A stretch of 64,000 nucleotides of DNA from Tamarix chinensis (GCA_030549775.1 CM060175.1:39980415-40044414); one strand, 5' to 3'. Shown: positions 45,804-59,126, counted from the first letter of the stretch. The notes: generated by a model from the sequence alone, not told the origin. Program-made: numbers and translations.

Positions 45804-45942
45804 ACTGATGGTTGCTAATTCGTAAGTGCACGACTTTGTTATAGCATGTTAAGGTTATATCCATAGGGAATTCATGATTAATTACTGATTTTTTATTATT
45901 ATTTTAACTTCGTTATGAAGTGATAAAATGGAAGTAAATAAT
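45804..45942. other. Left half of an unidentified repeat
   Basis: It begins abruptly after the RNase H end with GCTAATTCGTAAGTGCACG and continues with a CATAGGGAATTC-like stretch. It seems to be continued at 48329 after the LINE. The class is unknown to me. Confidence 0.3.
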
Positions 45943-47970
45943 AAAATTACGTTCATACCAAATTAAAGCAATAAAGGTGACAAAGGAAGCACATAATATA
46001 TCCTTCTTCTCCTTGGGTTGTCTCGTAGAGCGTGCTAAGACTTTAATCTCTTCATCCCAAGAGCGGAAAACATCTTGACGATGAAACACAATTCTTATCT
46101 TACTACATATCCCCAAACTAAAAGCACATTCCATGAACATATTTGTATAGATTCATCTTTATTTTTAGTATATAGAACACATGTTGGATCATCTAAAAGA
46201 CCCATTTTCTGCAATCTCACCTTGGTAAGCAATCTCTCATGAATAGCGAGCCACATAATAAACTTATGCTTAGGATCAGGAAGAGAAAATCACACTAAAG
46301 GTTACTACCAAACCCTTTCCCTCCGACCACGCAACAAATCATAAGCCTTGCTAATGCTATAGGTACCCTCATTTACCATCATTGGGTTAGACCCATGAAG
46401 AAAATAAGGGGCAAAGGTCGAGTGAAGATTAAGAACCTGTTTAAGAGGCTAAGAACATAAGTGGTCCATAGAGAAGCTCCACACAGTACACGACCTAATA
46501 TAGATGGCATGGACCCAATTCACCCACAAAGAGTCTTTCTTGTTACATATATTCCAAAGGACTTTCCCTAAACCTGCTCTATTCTATATTGAGAGATCAA
46601 TAAGCCCCAGACCTCCTTCTTTTATTGGAGTGCACACCAGCCGCCACACTATTAAAGCTTTCTTGGAGGTATCAACCTTTCTAGTCCATAAAAAATTCCT
46701 ACACATGCTCTCCAATTGTTCAATCAACTTCAAAGGAAGGATGAAAACCTGACACCAATACATCTGCATGCTAAAGATCACATACTGAAGAAGCTAGGCC
46801 CTACCAGCATAGGAAAGAAGATGAGAATGCCAAGCGGAAAGCCTCCTCGCAACCTTATGAATCAAATCCTGCATCTGAGCTTTAGTTAAACGAGTAGAGG
46901 AGAGAGGAACCCCCAGATAAGTAAAAGGAAAACTTCCTTTAGAAAATGAAGTGCCTGGAGGATTTGGGCCTTATTCCTCACATCCACGCCCCTAAAAGAA
47001 ATACAACATTTTTTTGGGTGAATGACAAGACCTGACCTTGCTGAAAAATCATCCATCACCTCCATAAGCTTTACAACTGATTTAAACTCCCCTCGACAAA
47101 AAAAAATCAAATCATTAGTGAACACAAGATTGATGATCTGAAGCCTTTTGCAATTAGGATGACCTCGAAAGTCTTCATCACTCCATAAACGCTTAAACAT
47201 TCTAGACAAATAATGAAGCACAAGCACAAATAAAAAAGGAGAAAGCGGATCACCTTGCCTAAGGCCCTGCCTACAACGAAATGGAGGATAAAGCTCCCCA
47301 TTTAAAGATAAAGAATAAGAGGTCGAAGTAACAAAAGCAAGAATAAGCTTTACCACATGAAGAGGAAAACCATAAGCATGAAGGACCTTTTACAAAAATA
47401 ACCAATTAACAGAATCATAGGCCTTCTGAATATTGAGCTTCATCATATATGTTAGAGAGACATGTTTGTGAGAATATTTCCTAACCAGTTCAGAAGTAAG
47501 TAGAATATTGTCACCTATACACCTTCGTTTGCAAAACCCAACTGAGCTTGATCAATGAGCAAAGGCATAATGGGTTGGAGCCTACCTGTGAGTATTTTCT
47601 AGATTATCTTTTAAAGCACCCCACAACACGATATCGGATGATACTCACTAACTTTGGACGCATTCACTTTTTTAGGAATAAGCGTGAGAGAAGTAACATT
47701 AATTTGATGGGGAACAACCCCAGAAGAAAAAGAATCAGCAACAAATTTGACAATCTCTTCTCCGATCACACCCCAAGCTTTCTTGAAAAACACAAATGAA
47801 AAACCATCCACCCTAGGAGCCTTATTATCTCCTATAGAAAAAATTGCATCTTTCACTTCAGTATGTGAGACCGAGTCCAGGAGATGACGTTAATGTGCAT
47901 CTAAAAGAGAAACCCCTAAATCCACCACCTCCTGCTCAATACCAAGCATAGCAGACCTTGGGGAGCTAAG
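45943..47970 (-). pseudogene. Inverted LINE ORF2: reverse transcriptase to C-terminus
   Basis: The minus strand reads, in order: KDAIFSIGDNKAPRVDGFS (47800s), a SLTLIPKK stretch, GLRQGDPLSPFLFVL (near 47250), the catalytic box as FTND (about 47115; family FADD, so the first Asp is Asn), HPKKCCISF, WRLVCTPIKEGGLGLIDLS near 46610, and a C-terminal SWDEEIKVLAR...IALIWYERN (45960-46090). Frameshifts and stops break it. The endonuclease part is absent. The sequence begins at the inversion junction near 47970. Confidence 0.8.
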
Positions 47971-48326
47971 GCGTTTCATCATCGAGATGTTGTCAGCTCT
48001 TGGGATGAAGAGATTAAAGTCTTGGCATGCTCTACGAGATAACCCTAGGAGAAGAAGGCTATATTACGTGCTTCCTTTTTCACCTTTATTGATTTAATTT
48101 GGTATGAACGTAATTCAATAATTTTGCGTAATTCAGTCCACACTAGTAGTAGTTTGCTAAGAGACATTAGTTTTGTTATAGATAGTAGATGTTTGCATTT
48201 GGATCGTAAAGGCAACTATGATTGATGGCAGCATTGTATTGATAGTCTGGTCATGTAATGTGTTGGTTGTACTCTTAGCCTTTTGGCTGTTCTATTTATA
48301 AATTTATTTTTACTTATTAAAAAAAA
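47971..48326 (+). pseudogene. Sense LINE 3' end with poly(A)
   Basis: It contains the ORF2 C-terminus again (SALGMKRLKS-like), this time on the plus strand, then a 3' UTR with a TTGGTTGTACTCTTAGCC-type stretch and an A-run of eight. Its first ~147 bp duplicate 45943-46089 in inverse orientation. Confidence 0.75.
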
Positions 48327-49321
48327 TGACTAAAAAATTATAGGTTTTGTAATGATAGATATAAAGCCTAGGATTGAACTTTAGTCTCATTTTTAATATT
48401 CAAAAATAAATTAATAATGTGTCATAATACGGTTCAAAATTACCATGAACTATCGGTCTAATGTGATTCACTAGCATCTTTCACGGTCTAGGAATGTACG
48501 CAAACTAATTCAATGACTACTTTCGTTGGTAATAAATTGGATTACATCCATTAAACACCACCGATTCAATAATCCCTAAGAATCAAATGTCTACTTCGGT
48601 GATCATTTGAGTTCCCATTCGTATATTAATATCGGACATTGGTTTCAACCTTTCAGCTATAGCTAATGACTATATAAATTATATTTCATCAAACCTAACT
48701 CATAATAATAATTTTTTACATATGGAATAACATATATGAACCATAATTACTAGATATAATTTAACTTATCATATTCATACCAAATAGAGCTTAGTTTAAT
48801 CCTCAAAAATGAAATTACTAACTCATGATTTGAAAGAAATGTAGAAAATAAATATAAATGACATGCATATTGTAGATGTAGTAAATAATAGAAAATAGAA
48901 TGGGTAGATCAAACTATAGATTGAAGATAAAAATAAATTGTCTATAGAGTTAAGATGCACACTTGACTACCGTTAGTTTAAAGAATAAAATGTGCATAAG
49001 AATTCAAAGTAAATTACAAGGATTAGGAATGATGCAGAAAATTAATTTCTTCAACCCTTATAATTTGTTATCCTTCATTCATTTTTATTTCTCCCTTGAT
49101 GTCAATGTAGATAAAAGCAGAAAACATTATGGGAGATGATTGTGTAGAGTGGTAGCTGTTAGCTGCACTACCTAGCTGTGTACCTTTTCTTTTCCTAATG
49201 AACATGCACAAGCATGGTTGTGCTGAGGGTATGTAAAGTTTTGTGTCACATTATGTTTGTTCGATAGTTACACGGCTGTGCAACTTTCGTTCTCTTACAT
49301 GCTAGTGATTAAGAGTTGCAC
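48327..49321. other. Right half of an unidentified repeat, no gene seen
   Basis: Non-coding, with landmarks GATATAAAGCCTAGGATTG and GGACATTGGTTTCAACC. It probably continues 45804-45942. No terminal motif is seen. The last ~200 bp precede an LTR start at 49322. Confidence 0.3.
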
Positions 49322-50750
49322 TGTAATACCCTACATTTTTTTGTAATGGATGATGAGAATTGTTGTCAAATTTTTAGACCTTTGTTTTAGTTAAATATTT
49401 TAATTTGATTCAAAAATATTATTTGATTTCCAATCATTTTGGAAAATAAAGTTTATTGAGTTTTACCGGTAAACCCATTGATCGGTTTCATGAACAAATT
49501 TACTAGTTTGTCATTTTATCCAAATTACGTTCTTTGACCAAAGTGACTAATTGGTTAGAGACAACCAATTGAATGGTAGATGAAAAATTGAACAATTGAT
49601 CCAAACTTCTCAATTGGTTTGTCATGTTGGTCACAGTTTTGAATTTGATTTTTTGTGAAAATCCCTTACACTAAAATGGAACCTTACCAACTTATACCAA
49701 TTGTCCCTTAGATATTTGTAACCATTTTCATGATATGTTTAAGCTAAAATATTACCTTGAATTTATTTATAGGTTGATTGAGACCAATAAGGAGAGAGAT
49801 GACCTCAACCATTGTCTTCCTCCTCCTCTCTTCTGCCTGATTCTAAGATAGATTGCTTCAACCTCAGACATGCTTCTAAGAAGATAGAATATTCCTTCCA
49901 CGTTGACCTCTCTTTTCTTCATTCATGTATGCTAATTCTAGCCTGATTGACCTGAGTTTCCTAGAGTCACCAATTGAGATTGGGATACTAGGTCAGGAAA
50001 TCTTATACAAATTTTTCCATTCTGATTGAATTCAAAAGGTCAATAGAAGGGTTTTAAGTTCATTCCAAACTCTTTGTGTTTTCCTTTGAATGATTGACTA
50101 TAAATAACCCTAATCATCCTTACAATTCATTTTCTTTCAACCAATGAGCCCCCCTAAATTATGCATTCTCTTCTCTTTTTACACCCTTGGAGTACTTGCC
50201 AATGTATTTTGCACACTCTTTTGGTCCTATCTCTAGCTCTCTTTTATTTCAATTGTTAAACAAGGTAAGGCTAGATTTTGGGAAAAGATAGAGTGGTCTA
50301 GTTGAGATTTTCTCTATTTTTATCTCAGAGGTATGTCTTTATTCCTTACTATTTTATTTTTCAAAATTTGATGAGGTTTTGGTATAATATCTAAGTTAAG
50401 ATTTTAGCTTTTAAGGTTTTAAGAGTTAAGGTTTCACAGATTTGGAAATTCTATTCCTAAGGGGATTTAGCCTACTTCAAGTAAGTAATCCTCACTTTTA
50501 AAATGTTTAACTTGTGTCCTAATATGATTGGATTTGAGTTAATTAGAGGACCATGATAATTTTATTTACTTCATGATTTTTTCATATGAGGGAGTCATAG
50601 GGTGTGATTCTATATGCTTTTTCACATGATTTTAACATGAAAACAACTCCCTTATATTTTGAACTAAAAACATTCCCCACTTTTATTATTTCTCATAGGC
50701 ATCATAGGCTTACTTAGCTACTTTCAAGAATTGTGCAAGAATGGCAACTC
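49322..50750 (+). mobile_element. LTR family C, head (plus orientation)
   Basis: It starts TGTAATACCCTA. The first ~800 bp contain ACCAATTGA/TTGGTT-like pieces and GATGACCTCA, with counterparts in inverse orientation in 53880-55912 (GTGACCTCATCACATTTG). A TATA-like box lies at 50099-50106. The 3' limit is unclear, and no matching duplication was found next to TGCAC at 49317-49321. Confidence 0.45.
50099..50106 (+). promoter_or_regulatory. TATA box in LTR C
   Basis: CTATAAATAACCCTAATC matches the inverse-copy counterpart near 55492-55498 (CTATATAACCCTATG on the minus strand), supporting a conserved promoter. Confidence 0.45.
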
Positions 50751-51469
50751 CCCAATATCTCAAAGCATCACTTTACCCTACCAAGACCATAAGATCTGTC
50801 GCATTTTCTAAATCTGGCAACATTTAACCGGGGACCATTATAGGACACTACCACCTAATAATAAGGTACAATCGACCATTGTAGTGCTAGGGAACCTTTG
50901 TCCTATCTACATAGATGTACGTTATAAATACCCTAGGTAGAAAAGCATCAAGCATTGAGTAGTAATCAATCAAAAAAGAAGAAAAGTAGAGATTCCAAAA
51001 AGAGAGGAAAATAATAATGACGATGGAGGAGTAGTGGAGTAAGGGAAGAAAGGAGAGAGTCCCAGTAGAGCTTCATTGAGAAGGGAAAAAGAAGAGGGAG
51101 TGATTAAGTTAGATAGGGATTGGAATACGGTAATCTCCCCAGTCCTTCCTTTCTTTCCCTTCTTTATTTTATGTTGGTTGGAAGAACTTCAGCTTCGGCT
51201 AACTTCTAGTGAAAGGAGAAGTTGATAGCCTTTGTTACTGTAATCTTGACATTTCTATTCTATTGACCTTTATGATATTTTATTTTATTAAGTTGAAATT
51301 ATTTGGGTGTTGAATGTTGGTCACATTAGGCAATTGACCAAATTCTACATCAACTGGATAGTGTATGAAACCTATGATGACATTAATCCTTACCTACGAT
51401 GATAGTGTATGAATGTTGGTCACATTAGGCAATTGACCAAATTATTTGGGTGTTGAATGTTGGTCACAT
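50751..51469 (+). other. Non-coding segment with TATA box and rearranged repeat
   Basis: TATAAATA at 50923-50930 is followed by ACCCTAGG, resembling an LTR promoter. No gene is seen. At 51298-51469 a piece containing TTGGTCA-11nt-TGACCAA occurs at 51317-51341 and 51416-51440, with a third half-copy at 51460. The flanking parts are shuffled. Confidence 0.4.
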
Positions 51470-53879
51470 AAAATGCAAAGTACATAATGCATATAGGCAC
51501 ACAAAAGGCCTTAGTAACACCCTTACCTAAAATGTCACCTGTCTTGGAGCACGCTCCTATACCACTTGAGGGCTTTGGTTGGGCTCACCTACTATGGGAA
51601 AAAAAATACTAGGATTAGGTTTTCTCTTAAGAATGCTATTATTTCTAACTTATCCCAAGACCTTATTTCTAATTAAAAATTATTATATTAGAATTGACTC
51701 TACAAAATACTAGTAGAATATTAATAATAAAATTAATGCAGTTCAAAATAAAAAGGTGATATAAGGGTTTCTACCCTTCACCAAAATAATATGAGTAAAG
51801 ATAAAATAATAATAATAATTCTAATAACAACTAAATATTATAAATAAAGATAATATCAAGAATAATAATAATAATAATAACAATAATATATAAGCTTTAA
51901 AATTTAAAGTGGGGTTTCGACCTTACTTATAACTAATGACCTACTATTTATTTATATTAATAATAAAATTAATAACATATATAATAATATTGAAATAATA
52001 AAGATAATGATAATATTATTATTAATGGTTATAAGAACAATAGAAATAATAATACTAAAATTCATAAGTGCGAATGTTAATACAAAATTAGGGCTTAAGA
52101 TTTTCCAGAATAATTAATAAAATGTTAATAATAATTATTCTAATAATTATAATATTAATAATAATAAGAATGATAATAATCATATAATAATTCAATTAAT
52201 AACTTAAAATTCGAAACTAACAATAAAATTATTTTATTACCACTCTCTACCCTGCAAGTAAAATTCAGCATAAATAATAATAATATTAATAACAAGGAAA
52301 TAATTATTATATTTGAATAATTACTAATAAATAAAATAAAAATAGAATAATTTAAAATAAATAGTAAATAATGAGTAAGAAGGTCTAAGGTTTCACCTTG
52401 AGTCGGCGGGGATGGGCAGCACCGGCGGTGGTTCACGGCGGTGGCCGGAAAAATGATCTAAGAGGGAAAAAGATGAAGAAAAAGAGAGAAGGAGTAGGGG
52501 GAAAAATTAAAATAAGGTTATGGTTCAATGGAGGAGGATTAGAGGGAGTTCTTGGGTGGTTTATAGGGTGGAAGAAGTGGCGTATGTGGCGGCGGACGGT
52601 GGTTTAAGGATTTGGGATGAAGATTCTGGCGAGATGAGTAGCAAACTTTGCACGGTTATAGAGGCCCGTGCAAGAAGAATCGAAGGTTGAAAATGGTTTA
52701 GTTAATTAGATGGAGTTTCAGGGAATATTTTGAGGTGCAGAAGCGGCGTCGAGGTTGGATAACGGCGGAGAAAAGCATGTCTGAAGTTGCGGTGGCGGGC
52801 GATTCTCACTTAGGGTTTAGAGGAAGAAGAAGCTCCAAAAACGTTCACAACTAAGCTATTTATAGAGTTGTAGATGGTATAATAGGGTTTTAGGGGTCGG
52901 CAGAAAGTTATGGGGTGAAAATGTTCGGCCAACGTTTGGTTTGACTCGACAGTTCGCGAGGCTGGGGAGAGGAAATAGACGGGAGATAACGGACGAGAGT
53001 TATGCCAATTTATTCCTCAAGTCAAGGGGAATACAATGAGGCAAAAAACGGTCGGTCAAAATCTCTATAGCCGAAGATGCGATTGATGGGGTCGGAAGCT
53101 GCAGCCGCGTCGATGGAGGAGAAAGGAGGAAGAAGGAAGAAGAAAGGGAGGTGGACCCGCGGTTCGGGAAGAAAAGGAAGGAGAGGCAGGTCGGGCGTGA
53201 GGAGGTAAGTTTATTAATTCAAACGACGCATTTTCTGGGAATGAAAAGAAAAACACAGCGCGACAAGAGAGAAGGAAGCAGCCGATGCGCGGGATGGGCC
53301 GCGCGCACGAAAGGAAGAAGAGAAAAGGGGAACTGGGCCACGGATGGCCCAGGAGGGGAAAATAAAAAGAAAAAAAGGAAGAATAAAGAAAAAGAAAGAA
53401 AAAGGGAGAAGAAAAAGGAGAAAAGGAAAAGGGAAAAGGGGAAAGTAATTATATTGGGTATTTAAATTAATTAAAATATTTGGGATATTTACAAATAATA
53501 ATATTTATATAAAATAATATTTAACTCCCTTTTTAGGCTTAATTAGGATTTTTAAAAGATTTTCCATAAATTCCATTTTAATTAGCAAAACACCCTAATT
53601 TTCTTCCATTAAATTATTTATAAAAATATATTAATTTGGAACTATTTCCTCCTTCTTATTTTAAATAAAATAATTTATTTAGTTAATTCCCAAATTAAAA
53701 TCTTTAATTAGTTAAAATACCAAAATTCCTCCTAATTAAAATACTTATAAATTTATTCTTGATTTGCCCTAATTAATTTCCTTTTATTTTAAATAAAGTA
53801 ATATACTTAATTAACTTTTATAATAAAACCTCATTTAAATATAATATTTATAATTAGAAATTTTTTGGGGCATTTCACC
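51470..53879 (-). mobile_element. B3: truncated B-family LTR (B1-like)
   Basis: The high end is GGGGCATTTCA, so the minus strand starts TGAAATGCCCC, like B1. Going inward it matches the first ~2.4 kb of B1: the AT-rich head, the pyrimidine tract (rc of 53150-53460), the TATAAATA box (52857-52864), the CCGCCG-rich exon-like part near 52400, the ATT-rich block, and the GGAGC-GTGCTCC palindrome near 51551 (6613 in B1). It is cut off at about 51470, where B1 would continue for another 2.5 kb or so. Confidence 0.75.
52857..52864 (-). promoter_or_regulatory. TATA box of B3 LTR
   Basis: TATAAATA on the minus strand, about 1.0 kb from the LTR start, matches the position in B1 (1.05 kb). Confidence 0.5.
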
Positions 53880-55912
53880 TCAGTACTCGTATACTAAGTA
53901 AGCCAAGTTATCCATTATGAAATTCATAAAGGACATAAAGTTATATAAAGCATATTGATCATGATGTCCATACATAAGTTCATGCCCATAAAATAACATG
54001 CTAGGGTGATGTAATATTGACATAAGATGCTCATGAAATAATACACTTGTGTATGCACAAGAAGTTTCAAGACTATAATATAAGCTACTAGGCATGATAT
54101 CATTAAGGGTGAAATGTATCACATTGATTAGGGATCATATACATCATCATGAACCTTGATAGATAAGTAATGCATATTAGATAATGTATGAAGACACTAG
54201 AGATCAATCATCACTAGAAGAGATTATTCCAATTATTATCTTGGCATAATGATGAACACATAATTCATATCCATGTAGAGTTTAAATAATTTCTAAGAAC
54301 AAATAATAATTTTATGTGAGTGCTTAAGTTCTCCATTATGGGACTTATCTTGGACGCACACCATGAATTAGGGTTACTAAGTAACCATCAATGTATACTA
54401 CTTTTAGACATAATATAAGGTAGTGAGTTATCTAATTCTCCTAGGTATCCTAACCCTTAACTATCATCACCCCTAAGTACGCTAGTGGTGTAAGTAAAGT
54501 AGGAGAGGTATTGAAACCAACATGGGCTTACTTGCCCATACTCAAAAAATATTCCAGTAGGTTACCCTTATTAGCTACTCTAATTGCAAGAGAAAAACAA
54601 GCTCAGTTGAATTCCCATCCCCTTTAAGTGTTTAGTTTCTTATTGTCTTAAGAGTTCACATACTAATAAAGACTTTCATGCCACATAATCCAAACATAAC
54701 CATAGAAGGTTTCATAATGTTTCATACTTCCCTATTAAGAGTAATTAAGGTGATAATTATTATTCATTAACAAATTATTCTTTGAAAGTAAAATCCATAA
54801 CCATATCTTCTATATATATACACAAGCTTGATCCACAACTTGGTTTCCAATTTTTTATTTCTTTTTATTCACTAACTAAAGTTTAGGTTTATGCCAAGAC
54901 TAATGACAAACCCATATCCAACCAAGTGAATAAACCAAGTATGATGGTCAAACATTCCCAAAAATAGCTTAATAAATAGTAATTGGTCCACATAAACTAT
55001 GGAAATGATCAAATTATAAAAAATGATAGCAATGTAGAAAAAAAAAGACAATGGGTTAACCGAAAAGGTGTATCAATCAAATGATGATAAGCACAATCTC
55101 TCTACTAATAAGGCTTATTATTCAAGTGGACAACCTTAGAGGTACATAGTAGAATAAGTATAATTAGTTGGGTGAAGGAAAATATCAATCAATTGATAAA
55201 TCACCATTAGTCCATTGATATGGGCCATTAGTTGATGATTCACATGGACCTATCAATTGATATGGTATGTAAGTTAATTGATAAAGTACCATCAATCCTC
55301 TACATTTAATCATTAGTTGATGGGGTAGTTAGACACATTAGTTGATGTGGTGTATCAACTGATTAACAATACTAGTTGCACAATGTTAAATGGTGAATGG
55401 TGAAAATTTCCAAGGCTTGCACCATTGAAATTCAAGTGCAGAAGAAAGGAAATGGAAAGGATATTAGTGCAAAAGATTCTAAGGCATAGGGTTATATAGG
55501 AAGAGATTTTACTACTCATACCTAAATAAAAGAGAAGAAAAAAATAGAAAAAGATGAAGACAAATGTGATGAGGTCACCTTTCACTAATTTTGAAACCTC
55601 ACCCCTTAAATGCTATTTTTGTGTAGTACAAATGGTTTATAATACTCATAAAATTATTAAACCAGTTTCAACTCAATATTTGGTCGGTAGGTAGGTAGTG
55701 TTAACTAATCAATTATTCATTGGTTGGAACCATAAGAAAAACACAATTCACATTTAATGATTGATAAGATTAGTCTATCGATGAGCCAAAAAATTCACTT
55801 CCAATCTTTTCCCAAACTTTTCTAGAATCTTGTGTAGATCAAACTCAAAAATACTTCTATAAAATATCAAAAATATGAATAAAAAAATATTAAGGCCTAA
55901 ATTTATGGTGTA
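53880..55912 (-). mobile_element. LTR family C copy, inverse orientation
   Basis: The minus strand starts TGTAATACACC at 55912. It shares landmarks with 49322-50750, including the TATA-like box and the GACCTCAxC segment, but is strongly diverged. It is cut at the B3 edge (53879/53880). Local repeats of ATTAGTTGAT and ATCAATTGAT occur at 55170-55370. No gene is seen. Confidence 0.45.
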
Positions 55913-58444
55913 TTACAAGTACTCACTTCATATTACTTAGAACTATTACCTATAATTGAGGATTTTCATTGTAATTTCATACTTTATATGCACATTTCAA
56001 ACACATCAACACACCATTCCTCCTCCTTTTTTTGTCCTTACAAAAACACGGCCTCCACTTTTTATTTTTTATTTTTCTTCACCTTTCACTTCAATACTCT
56101 TTTAGCAAAGCCTCTACTCATTTTTAATTGAGTGGAGATTTTGTTTTAGGAATTATGTGAAGAAACTCACTCTTTTTCTCCATGGTTCATCCTATTTTCA
56201 AGGGAAAACTTATCATGCTCTTATTCATATATAATTCGTTTCATTTCCTTTTTGGATATGTTAAAATGATTTTTGTAACTATTTTATGCTTTTCTTTGAA
56301 TAGAATTTAAAAGGGTCATGAAAACCTAAGATTTTTAAAGAAGGTTCTTTCGACTCTTTATATTAGGAGTTTAGAAAGTATATAAATTAGCTAGATCTTA
56401 TATAGTTATAATTTATGTTCTATTTGTTAACTTTTAGTTTAAGTACTCTAGAATGATAATTACTTGAAAGAGTATGTGATATGTATGGGTGTTTAAGCAT
56501 GGAAATGTACTTAAGAGCTTGTTAGACCATCTATGATCTTTTTAGGAGTATAGTGATGTGTATAACATGATGTGTGTATAAATTATGATTTGAATTATTA
56601 ATTATGTTAAATGAATGTTGTACTTAATTTCTACTAAGGTTGATAACAAGTGCATATATATATATATATTTGGTTTAAACAATTTGGGAATGCATGAGTG
56701 GGTTTAGCTTATGTTTATGGGTTTATTAGGGAAACTAGTCTAATAGTGGTGGGTAAAAATATTTTATTAATTTTGGCCAACCAGTTCATCAGTTAAACTA
56801 GGTTACAATTATTTTGCTTTGAAGGTGCCACTAACCCACTATTTAAGGACTTGACCAATTTAGTAGCGTTATAAATTAATTAGTTTTATTATACCTATTG
56901 ATTTGCTTATTTATGAATCTTATTTTACCTTCATTGTATTCCTAGAATAATATATTGGTTTGTAGGATAAATCAAGTGCCCCTTGGGATATTTTTGTGTA
57001 TTGTTGAAGTTTGGCATTATGAGTTGACCATGTGTTTGACAATTCATTTTAAGTTAAGCTTAAATAATTAGACTATAGTAAGATGCTTTAGCATAAGTCT
57101 TTCATGGCCCGATAGGAAATATAACTATATATTATGTTGGATATTTAAGAGTGGAGTATATATGATGTATGGTTATAATTCATTCAAATTAGACATTGAT
57201 ATTTAAAAGTGGAAGGCCTTAAGTTTGGGTGTGGTTTATTTCTAGGTTCAATACGAAGATAAAATGTGAGATTTCTCAATTTTATTGATCATCTAAGGAT
57301 ATTAACCTTGAGATGAAGTAGGAGTCCTTAATTTAGTGGTTGCCTTAATGCCATTGTGCACCAATTAAGGCTCAACATCAACTTTAGTTTGATTTTACTA
57401 GAATTTAATAGGGTATCGATACTTAAAGATTAGATCTTGAGGTATGCTTTTCTATGCTGGTTAGCAACTATGCGTTAGATACTGATCATTATCGAGTATA
57501 AATAACCTATTTTATATCATTTCTTTTTATCGCTATCAAGAAATTAATTATTATTTTATTTGAGATGCTATTATTTACCTTTGTATACTACCCTAGGTAA
57601 AATAGCTTATGTGTAGTTTGTAGTACCATTGTATATTGTTGTTGGTTAGGGTGGTCACTACTATATACCATCAATGGTGGTTACCGCTATGTAATACCTT
57701 TTAATTTTATAGGTGGTAATGGATTGTGTGGTTTAAGAGTAGGGTTCAAAAACTTTGAAGATATAAGCATAGATTGTAGTCTTAGCCTTAGTTGTCTTAG
57801 TGTGTATCTCATTAACTGATGTATTGTCACATAATTTGTATCATGACTGTGGCATTAGTGTTCTAAGAGTGCATCATGCCATTATTGCTCCATGTGGATT
57901 GAATACATCTTATTATTGGATGTTGATGTAATTTATATCATATATTTAATGTGTTATTATTGCATGTTTTTGGTTACATCAATAGCCATACCTTATGTGG
58001 AGTGTCTCTTATCCTTAGAAGGACATGTTTACTCACATCAGCATATTGTTAATAGACTTTTCATGTGTTTATGTAGGCAATTTATCTAGCTAGTGGTTTA
58101 CCCTAATTATAAATCTATGGAATAGAGTAAAAGAGTATTTAATGTAGTGGCCTCATGTTGGGATTTTATATTTAAGTGGACTTTTTTTTATTTATGTTAC
58201 TTTTTTTCATTTCTAAACATTAGAATTTAGTTGTAAACTTTTATTTTGAATTCTATTGTACTAGTATTTAACCTTATTCATGTTTAAAACTGATTGGTTT
58301 TAACAACCTTACATTTAACATGAGATGGATGGTAGATGTGTATAGTGTGTTAGGTGTGGCAATAATACATTATATTTAAATATTATAGCTTTCATAAACA
58401 CTTTTAATATGAAAATTTCAAGTTGTGAAAATGGGACTATTACA
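55913..58444 (+). mobile_element. LTR-like region ending GGGACTATTACA
   Basis: The last ~60 bp (AAATTTCAAGTTGTGAAAATGGGACTATTACA in part) resemble the LTR tail at 1-91. The rest is AT-rich without coding signal. It abuts the head of the inverse C copy at 55912. It may be the downstream part of a C LTR. TTATT after the end matches no left flank I can find. Confidence 0.35.
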
Positions 58445-59118
58445 TTATTTTTGTGTGCTAGTATGATATATTGTTATTGTGTGTCAAGTCATTGATGTAT
58501 CATACCAATGGTTTTCCTTATGCATTGGAGCCTTGAATTTAGATCTCTTTCTTTATTAATTTAAATGAATAGTTTGTGTGATCACATTTAAAGGCCTTTA
58601 ATAAATTAACTTGCCTTTGTGTGTTTAGCCCTATCATTGGTGATAATATTATTATCATATTCATGGTAACATAAGTTCACAATGGTTGGTTATAGGTAAC
58701 AAAACCATTAATCAAATGGAAAAAAGTTAATGTTGGACTATCTTCATGTTTTTTAAGGTTATTTTGTGTGTTGTAAATGTACTACTTGATGTGTAACCAT
58801 GATATTACAAGTGTCTTACTGAATTATCCTATTAATGTCTTTAGTGTATGATTTATGTTATCATATGCTTATTCTATAACATACATGTCTCATGTTGTTA
58901 TATGATTATGATATAGGTTTAACCCTATCATTTTATGATATTAGCTAATAGTATACTTATGTTTTCATATGATGTCACATAGCTTATTACATGCCATGCC
59001 TCATGTGAACCTTATTTATTAACACCATGAACCATTAGGGCATTAGGGTGGCAATTCCTATTATTCTTCATGATACCATTATCATATGTGTTATCATACT
59101 ATTAAAGTTATTACATGT
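58445..59118. other. Non-coding, no gene seen
   Basis: AT-rich with many TTATCATAT-type motifs. No conserved frame, no TIR or LTR ends. Confidence 0.4.
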
Positions 59119-59126
59119 GTGAGGTA

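Larger units (their letters stand above)
45943..48326. mobile_element. LINE with 5' inversion (twin-priming structure)
   Basis: 45943-47970 carries LINE ORF2 on the minus strand. 47971-48326 carries the LINE 3' end on the plus strand, ending in an A-run at 48319-48326. The first ~147 bp of the plus part repeat, inverted, bases 45943-46089, with about 13 mismatches counted by eye. The order (inverted 5' part, then sense 3' part with poly(A)) is the signature of twin priming described for L1. A candidate imperfect duplication beginning AAAATG occurs on both sides but is not convincing. Confidence 0.75.
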
